From Pseudopontixanthobacter vadosimaris (GTDB lineage: Bacteria > Pseudomonadota > Alphaproteobacteria > Sphingomonadales > Sphingomonadaceae): 48,408 bases of DNA. The translations under genes were made by a program, and so were the position numbers. Below, piece after piece: positions 43,881 to 48,408 of this stretch. The DNA lies in contig NZ_JABASZ010000005.1 in NCBI RefSeq assembly GCF_012979275.1, positions 1-48,408 on the forward strand, in the 5' to 3' direction. The notes under the pieces were generated by a model that did no database searches, was not told the DNA's origin, and worked only from the letters and a program-made list of their open reading frames with translations. Position 1 is the stretch's first letter. Each line of letters starts with the position of its first letter.

Positions 43881-45041
43881 GTGGCATTGGACCTGAGCAA
43901 AGTCGGCAACCGGGAGCGGTTGAAAGTGCAACGCGAGCCGCACTGGCAAAGGCTACGCGCCGGGTGCTTTCTTGGCTTCAGGCCCTCCAGGCGCGGGGGC
44001 AAGGGCACATGGATTGCCCGCGTCTATGACGAGGACGCCAGCCGCTATCAGGTGAAGTCGCTTGGCGATTTCGGCACGCTCCCCGGAAACGAGATGTTCG
44101 CAGCGGCCAAGAAGGAAGCGGAGAAGTTGGCCGAGCTTGTGGAATCAGGCGGCGAAATCCGTGCCAAGATCGAGACCGTTGCCGATGCCTGCCGTGAATA
44201 TGCCAAGGACCGCCCAGAGGCCGAGCAGCGCTTCAAGCGCTACGTCTATGAGGATTCAATCGCCAAGGTGAAGTTGGACAAGCTGCGCCGCCGTCATGTC
44301 AAAGAATGGCGTGAGCGGCTGGAGGCGCAACCGGCACTCGTGAGCCGACGCAAAAAGGGTGATCCAGTCGAGCGCGAGCGGGCACCGTCGACCGTCAATC
44401 GCGATATGGCCGTGCTGCGAGCAGCATTGAGTAAGGTTCTGTCACCTGGCGCACCGAATAGCGAAGCGGCATGGCAGGAAGCGTTGAAAGCCATCCCCAA
44501 CGCTAATGGGCGCCGTACGCTCTATCTGGACCGCACACAGCGCAAAAAACTGATCGAAAGCACCGATGTAGGGGCAGCGCCGTTTGTCCGCGCCCTGTGC
44601 CTCTTGCCACTTCGTCCCGGCGCTATGGCGGCGCTAACGGCTGGCGACTTCGACAAGCGCACATCGGAACTGACAATCGGCAAGGATAAGAACGGGAAGC
44701 CACGCCGGATTCAATTGCCGCAAGAGGCAGCGCAATTGCTCGGCAAGCAGGCCAAGAACAAGCTGCCAGGCGCTCCGCTCTTCATGCGCGCTAACGGCAA
44801 GGCATGGGACAAGGATAGTTGGAAACGGCCCATTACAACCGCCGTAACCGCTGCCGAACTGCCAGCCGATGCAACGGCCTACACTCTGCGCCACAGCACC
44901 ATTACGGATCTTGTAAGCGCCGGGTTGCCGCTACTTACCATTGCGCAGATTTCCGGCACGAGCGCCGAAATGATCGAGCGCCACTATGGGCACCTCGCCA
45001 GCGATGCAGCGGTGAAGGCGCTAGGTGAGTTGGCGCTGTGA
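43881..45041 (+). CDS. int: Tyrosine-type site-specific integrase
   Basis: This 386-residue recombinase has an N-terminal DNA-binding part (residues 1-95), a core-binding SAM-like domain (about 100-200), and the catalytic domain with R245 (L-P-L-R-P-G-A), R337-H338 in T-L-R-H-S, H368, and the nucleophile Y369 in R-H-Y-G-H-L. A GTG at 43881 is preferred because GAGGGA lies at the right distance and the protein then starts A-L-D-L-S-K-V-G-N-R-E-R-L-K; an ATG at 43866 is possible. It is next to the tRNA-Arg remnant and thus carries the element. It overlaps the next gene's start (GTGA). Confidence 0.93.
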   Translation: MALDLSKVGNRERLKVQREPHWQRLRAGCFLGFRPSRRGGKGTWIARVYDEDASRYQVKSLGDFGTLPGNEMFAAAKKEAEKLAELVESGGEIRAKIETVADACREYAKDRPEAEQRFKRYVYEDSIAKVKLDKLRRRHVKEWRERLEAQPALVSRRKKGDPVERERAPSTVNRDMAVLRAALSKVLSPGAPNSEAAWQEALKAIPNANGRRTLYLDRTQRKKLIESTDVGAAPFVRALCLLPLRPGAMAALTAGDFDKRTSELTIGKDKNGKPRRIQLPQEAAQLLGKQAKNKLPGAPLFMRANGKAWDKDSWKRPITTAVTAAELPADATAYTLRHSTITDLVSAGLPLLTIAQISGTSAEMIERHYGHLASDAAVKALGELAL

Positions 45042-45751
45042 GCGAGGATGCACCCTGCCGTGGGAATGGCCCTACCGTGGGAATGAAAGGGAAGGTCGAG
45101 GAAAGCGAAGACCTCAAGGCCATTCGCCGAGACAGAGAGATGCATCGCCTCGTTCAAGAATCTCGGCAGGATCACTATCCTGATGGCGACAGCTTTCGGC
45201 GCGACTTTGAAGCGGTGGCAAATGCCGCACTAGATTGGGACGCGGCTACACCTTCAGAGAGACTTCGCGCATTGAGGGTTCTCGTGAAGCGCTTCGGCAG
45301 GTTAGATGCATTCACTCTGACACTGTTAGCAGCCCCTAAGTCGATGCAGGACTGGACCCTTAGCATTCGTAGGCGGAAGCACTCCGAAAAGTTGGATGGC
45401 GGAAAACGGGACCGAGAGTTTGAGCGCGAATTTCTTGCTCAAAGGATTGGCAAAGAAGTTTATGAACGGATGGCTGCTGGCCAATCGAAGTCGGACGCGA
45501 TTGAGGCGGTCAAAAAGGACTACCGAACCGGCGCGTCATACTCCCAGATCGGCAACTTCCCAGCCTTCAATCGACCAAAGCTGGACCTCCCCGACCTTGA
45601 TGGGATTGAGAAGCTTCTCGCCATCTTTCGCCGCAATGCCCGCAAGCGCGGCTATGTCGATCCTTATGCACCACATAGCTTGGTCGATCCGCGAGAGCCT
45701 GATTTGAGGCTCAGCGACATACCGAAACGAGGTCGTCCACGAAAAAGGTAG
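45038..45751 (+). CDS. Hypothetical protein, element cargo
   Basis: I do not recognise this 237-residue protein. It starts at a GTG that overlaps the integrase stop (GTGA), so it is translated with the integrase. It is rich in charged residues and predicted mainly helical; L-K-A-I-R-R-D-R-E-M-H-R-L-V is a helix, and the tail ends in P-K-R-G-R-P-R-K-R, an AT-hook-like basic end. GC content is lower than in the backbone. It may bind DNA, or act in the element's life cycle or defence. Confidence 0.75.
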   Translation: MSEDAPCRGNGPTVGMKGKVEESEDLKAIRRDREMHRLVQESRQDHYPDGDSFRRDFEAVANAALDWDAATPSERLRALRVLVKRFGRLDAFTLTLLAAPKSMQDWTLSIRRRKHSEKLDGGKRDREFEREFLAQRIGKEVYERMAAGQSKSDAIEAVKKDYRTGASYSQIGNFPAFNRPKLDLPDLDGIEKLLAIFRRNARKRGYVDPYAPHSLVDPREPDLRLSDIPKRGRPRKR

Positions 45752-45853
45752 AACCTTCGCGATTTTCGTCGATGCTCCAGCGAGTCTGGCCAACTTGCTT
45801 GCCGCCTCGGTAGACACCATGTTGTGCTCGCGTAGACTGGGAGTTTCAGATCC

Positions 45854-47332
45854 ATGGGGCAGGCAAAAGCTAAGAAAGAGGCATGGAAAGAAAAAGAAAA
45901 ATTAAGCAAGCCGCTTTCTCAGTCTCGATTCAACCTCCTAGCTATCGGAACTCGCAGGTCACCTGCGCCTTTTTTGTATGAGGAAGTAGCATATTGGGCA
46001 GACTTGGAGGAGCGCGTTATCGGCGTAATCGCGCGCGATGTTCAGGACGATGACTACTATTGGTCACTTCTTGCGCGGGACCGGAATGGGCGCTTCCGGT
46101 CAGCCGATTTCGACGCAAGCCTAAGGTCCGCGCGATATGCAACCGTAGCTCTGCGTGAGCGCATCTCAAAAGCTGTAACTGAAGACGACCTTGCGGAGCT
46201 TGGCACACAGGGCGACGAAACCAACCAAGCCACAGACCTCCTCGCTATACCTCAGAGGACTAAACCCGAAGACCTCCACCCCAATTTTAGATTGCTCGTG
46301 GAAACACCCGGGCGCGCACCGGCTCGGGCGGTCTTCAAAGAACTCGGTCCTTGGTTGGCTCCAAGCGACCCGCACTTCGTGAAAGAATTTCAGACAAAGC
46401 AGTTCGATCAGCGGCTCTGGGAGCTCTACCTCTGGGCCGTATTTCGGGAGCTTGGCTATGACGTCACTCAGCCTGAAGCACCGGATTTCCATATTGCATC
46501 CCCGCGCGGCGAGTTCACGGTTGAAGCTACGACTTGCGCACCCTCAACTGGCGGAGTCCTTGTAGATCATCCTGATCCAAAAACTACGGATGAAATCAAA
46601 GCCTTTCTCAAGGATTACATGCCGATGAAATTCGGAGGTGCTCTAACCGCCAAACTAAACAGAAAGAGTGCAAATGGTGAAAGCTACTGGGAGCGTGGGC
46701 CTGGAGCCGGAAAGCCATTCGTTCTTGCAATTGCTGACTTCCATAAGCCGGGCGGAGACGGCGACATAGGTTCGATGACCTATACTCAGGAGGCGCTCTG
46801 GCTTTACCTCTACGGGCACCGCGTCGAATGGGAATTCATAGACGGCAGCCTTTCAATCCGGTCGGTCAAAGCGAGTGACCATGTCTACAAGACAAAAACC
46901 ATCGAGACTGGCTTCTTCGATTTGGAAGGCACAGAAAACATTTCGGCGGTTGTTTTCTCGAATGCTGGCACCTTATCTAAGTTCGACCGTATGGGCGTAG
47001 ATGCCGGTTTTGCACCCGACGACCATCGCTATATGCGAATTGGCTTTCGCCTTAATCCCGACCCGAATGCAGTCATTGGGACTCCGTTTAGCGAAGAGGT
47101 CGAAGCTGAAAATGGAGAGCGTTGGTCAGACGAGTTGCAGATTTTTCATAATCCACGGGCAAAATTTCCGCTTCCTCTTGAAGCCTTCGCAGGCGCGACC
47201 CAACACCAGTTCGTTGACGGTCAGCTCGTTTCTTATTCGACTGGCACACCAGTTTTAAGCTCTCAAACAATCATTATGCATTTGTTGAGTGGTGAGGAAT
47301 TTGAGGCTGCTTCAGCAAGCGGCGCCTCTTGA
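45854..47332 (+). CDS. Hypothetical protein with a possible PD-(D/E)XK nuclease core
   Basis: This 492-residue cargo protein has no family I recognise. In the middle, residues 184-226 read F-D-Q-R-L-W-E190-L-Y-L ... L-G-Y-D-V ... A-P-D211-F-H-I, G-E-F-T-V-E224-A-T. This is the pattern helix-glutamate, strand, P-D-F, strand, x-V-E-A-x of restriction-type nuclease folds, with T where lysine is expected, so activity is uncertain. The C-terminal half (about 240-480) is a mix of strands with W-E-F-I-D-G-S-L-S-I. Base composition is clearly lower in GC than the chromosomal genes. It stands alone, 102 bases after the previous gene. Confidence 0.8.
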   Translation: MGQAKAKKEAWKEKEKLSKPLSQSRFNLLAIGTRRSPAPFLYEEVAYWADLEERVIGVIARDVQDDDYYWSLLARDRNGRFRSADFDASLRSARYATVALRERISKAVTEDDLAELGTQGDETNQATDLLAIPQRTKPEDLHPNFRLLVETPGRAPARAVFKELGPWLAPSDPHFVKEFQTKQFDQRLWELYLWAVFRELGYDVTQPEAPDFHIASPRGEFTVEATTCAPSTGGVLVDHPDPKTTDEIKAFLKDYMPMKFGGALTAKLNRKSANGESYWERGPGAGKPFVLAIADFHKPGGDGDIGSMTYTQEALWLYLYGHRVEWEFIDGSLSIRSVKASDHVYKTKTIETGFFDLEGTENISAVVFSNAGTLSKFDRMGVDAGFAPDDHRYMRIGFRLNPDPNAVIGTPFSEEVEAENGERWSDELQIFHNPRAKFPLPLEAFAGATQHQFVDGQLVSYSTGTPVLSSQTIIMHLLSGEEFEAASASGAS

Positions 47333-47488
47333 TGTCGATGCTCTGACGCCTGCGTAGATGCCGGAAAAATAGGCCGCCGCTTCTAGCGATCCTTTCCATT
47401 TTTCGGGAGCTGAGTTCGCGTCATCCCCAGCCATGCCCTGAAGCACGGCGGCATTTCGTTCCGCTCCTGCATGGGCATGGAAAGCACC

Positions 47489-47680
47489 ATGACCAGACTT
47501 CTGACGGTGGCGGAATTCAAGGACCGCTACAAAATTAGCCACTCCGCATTCTACCGCGAGGTGGCCGCCAATCGCATACCTATCAAAAAAATCGGCCGCG
47601 CAACTCGCATCGCACTTGCTGACGCGGAAGCGTGGGCTTCGAGCCTGCCAACACAAGGCGGGAAGGCTTCCGATGGATGA
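47489..47680 (+). CDS. AlpA/excisionase-like helix-turn-helix protein
   Basis: This 63-residue winged-helix protein of the excisionase/MerR-like group starts M-T-R-L-L-T-V-A-E-F and has the helix K-I-S-H-S-A-F-Y-R-E-V-A-A-N-R, then I-P-I-K-K-I-G-R-A-T-R-I. Such proteins act as excisionases or integrase regulators in tRNA-borne elements. ATG 47489 has GGAAAG upstream; 47471 is an alternative. The stop overlaps the next start (ATGA). Confidence 0.82.
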   Translation: MTRLLTVAEFKDRYKISHSAFYREVAANRIPIKKIGRATRIALADAEAWASSLPTQGGKASDG

Positions 47681-47829
47681 CCGCAAGAAAGATGCCCCCA
47701 GCGCCGCTGCATCGGCTCTGGGGGCGAATGTCGAAGGCCACGAAGCCAATTGGACAGGCAGACCCTTACCATTCGCCCAAAAGGCCTCGCAAGGGTCTTC
47801 TCGTCAAGGCACAGGGACCAGATGGCTAG
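47677..47829 (+). CDS. Small hypothetical protein coupled to the excisionase-like gene
   Basis: A 50-residue basic protein starts with an ATGA overlap on the upstream stop and reads M-T-A-R-K-M-P-P-A-P-L-H-R, with P-Y-H-S-P-K-R-P-R-K near the end. I infer it from the coupling and the compact spacing to the winged-helix gene. A competing frame starting at 47673 (M-D-D-R-K-K) cannot be excluded. Function unknown. Confidence 0.4.
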   Translation: MTARKMPPAPLHRLWGRMSKATKPIGQADPYHSPKRPRKGLLVKAQGPDG

Positions 47830-47838
47830 CCGTTCACA

Positions 47839-48069
47839 GTGACAGGCCAGACAGCCCGGACGCTTCTCGCTCTGGTCAATGCTGGCGCGACAGGCGTGAC
47901 TGCACTTGAAGTCGCTTCCTGGGCCTTTCGGCTTTCTCACTCCGTCATGGTCCTTCGCCACAAGCATCGGCTGGCTATCCCGATGAAATGGGAGGCCCAC
48001 GAACGCAGCAAGCATGGCCGCTACGTCTTGCGGTCGACTGTGACCATCATAGAAGTCACTTCGGTCTGA
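47839..48069 (+). CDS. Small winged-helix protein of the mobile element
   Basis: This 76-residue protein starts with GTG at 47839: M-T-G-Q-T-A-R-T-L-L-A-L-V-N-A-G-A-T-G-V-T-A-L-E-V. The helix-turn-helix (T-A-L-E-V-A-S-W-A-F-R-L-S) and the wing (H-G-R-Y-V-L-R-S-T-V-T-I) fit the small winged-helix proteins often found in proteobacterial integrative elements. It may regulate excision or a downstream gene. Coding is certain from its compact position and family-like layout, its target is not. Confidence 0.72.
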   Translation: MTGQTARTLLALVNAGATGVTALEVASWAFRLSHSVMVLRHKHRLAIPMKWEAHERSKHGRYVLRSTVTIIEVTSV

Positions 48070-48083
48070 CAAGGGGCATGAAG

Positions 48084-48113
48084 ACAGGGCGGCTGGCAAC
48101 GGTCGCCCTGTTT
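48084..48113 (+). terminator. Intrinsic terminator-like hairpin
   Basis: ACAGGGCG (48084-48091) pairs perfectly with CGCCCTGT (48104-48111) over 12 bases, followed by TTT. It sits 15 bases after the winged-helix gene and should end that transcript. Confidence 0.65.
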
Positions 48114-48153
48114 CCATTCGCCGGATCGATCCCGCACACGGGAGTGTCTTGCC

Positions 48154-48321
48154 GTGCGCAAGCGAAGCAGAAACAAGCCCAACCAGAAAGGCCGCAACCC
48201 TACCTCGCGTTTCGCTAGGCTGGATCATCGCCTTTTGAACTCACCCGCCTACCGTGCGCTCAGCACCGCAGCTCGCGCCTTGCTAGGTTTCGTGGACAAA
48301 GGGTATCCAGAGTTTGATTGA
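48154..48321 (+). pseudogene. Element gene truncated by IS insertion
   Basis: From GTG 48154 the frame reads M-R-K-R-S-R-N-K-P-N-Q-K-G-R-N-P-T-S-R-F-A, then L-D-H-R-L-L-N-S-P-A-Y-R-A-L-S-T-A-A-R-A-L-L, which resembles the start of a replication or helix-turn-helix protein common to sphingomonad mobile elements. At about 48284 the frame enters an IS5-family sequence and stops after 12 foreign codons. The rest of the gene should be found past the IS, out of the window. Confidence 0.6.
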
Positions 48322-48408
48322 AGCGAGGGCGACGAAGCCAAGGTAGGATTCTTTGGTTTTGTCGTAGCGAGTGGCGACCCGGCGCCAGTTCTTCAGCTTG
48401 TTGAACAG
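48283..48408 (-). mobile_element. IS5-family transposase, C-terminal end (runs off window)
   Basis: On the minus strand the frame from the window end reads L-F-N-K-L-K-N-W-R-R-V-A-T-R-Y-D-K-T, E-S-Y-L-G-F-V-A-L-A-S-I-K-L-W-I-P-F-V, ending at TAG (48285-48283). This is the conserved end of IS5 (IS427/IS1031-type) transposases with the Y-D-K-T and S-Y-L-G-F motifs. The IS end is near 48286; GGTTTCGTGGACA would be the terminal inverted repeat, and a TA or CTAG-like target duplication is likely. Confidence 0.85.

Overview
The window is chromosomal DNA of a high-GC alphaproteobacterium, most likely a sphingomonad of the Erythrobacteraceae. Signs of this are the proline-linked OmpA, the double cold-shock-domain protein, spinster-type MFS carriers beside a TonB-dependent receptor, and weak promoter consensus. 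Nearly all base calls read as continuous genes with short spacers.

Layout. 1-8.1 kb: end of an OmpA-like porin, a lipoprotein Cu/Zn superoxide dismutase, an MFS carrier, queC, a small exported protein, then argD-argF-hslO and a Gly-rich double cold-shock protein. 8.3-16 kb: TerC-family membrane protein coupled to a DUF442 phosphatase-like protein, an exported M20 amidohydrolase, a sterol-desaturase-type hydroxylase, a GMC oxidoreductase, and the nitrogen-sensing pair glnK-amt behind a near-perfect sigma-54 promoter. 16-22.7 kb: EEP hydrolase, PNPOx-like protein, prfC, pheT, pheS. 22.8-27.3 kb: a TonB-dependent receptor and MFS carrier divergent from a TetR regulator; a perfect 22-bp inverted repeat overlies the receptor promoter.

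28-40.4 kb is the most interesting block: two divergent operons that look like one glycan or cyclitol-conjugate system. The leftward arm encodes a histidine phosphatase, a CmoB-like methyltransferase, a clan-A glycoside hydrolase whose barrel appears circularly permuted, myo-inositol-phosphate synthase, a zinc-type dehydrogenase and a Gfo/Idh dehydrogenase. The rightward arm encodes two nucleotide-sugar epimerase-like SDRs, one GT4 glycosyltransferase and three CgeB-like glycosyltransferases, all six translationally coupled through 4-nt stop/start overlaps. No flippase, polymerase or ABC exporter lies with it.

40.5-43.7 kb is decaying backbone: WYL and AraC regulators each lost an internal out-of-frame segment, next to an intact SpoT-like HD hydrolase and a DUF2061 protein, followed by about 0.9 kb without a readable gene. 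From 43.7 kb to the right edge lies an integrative element: a displaced tRNA-Arg(CCG) 3' fragment (att site), tyrosine integrase, a lower-GC cargo of two unrecognised genes (one with a possible PD-(D/E)XK nuclease core), an AlpA/excisionase-like protein, a winged-helix protein, and a typical element gene cut by an IS5-family insertion running off the window.
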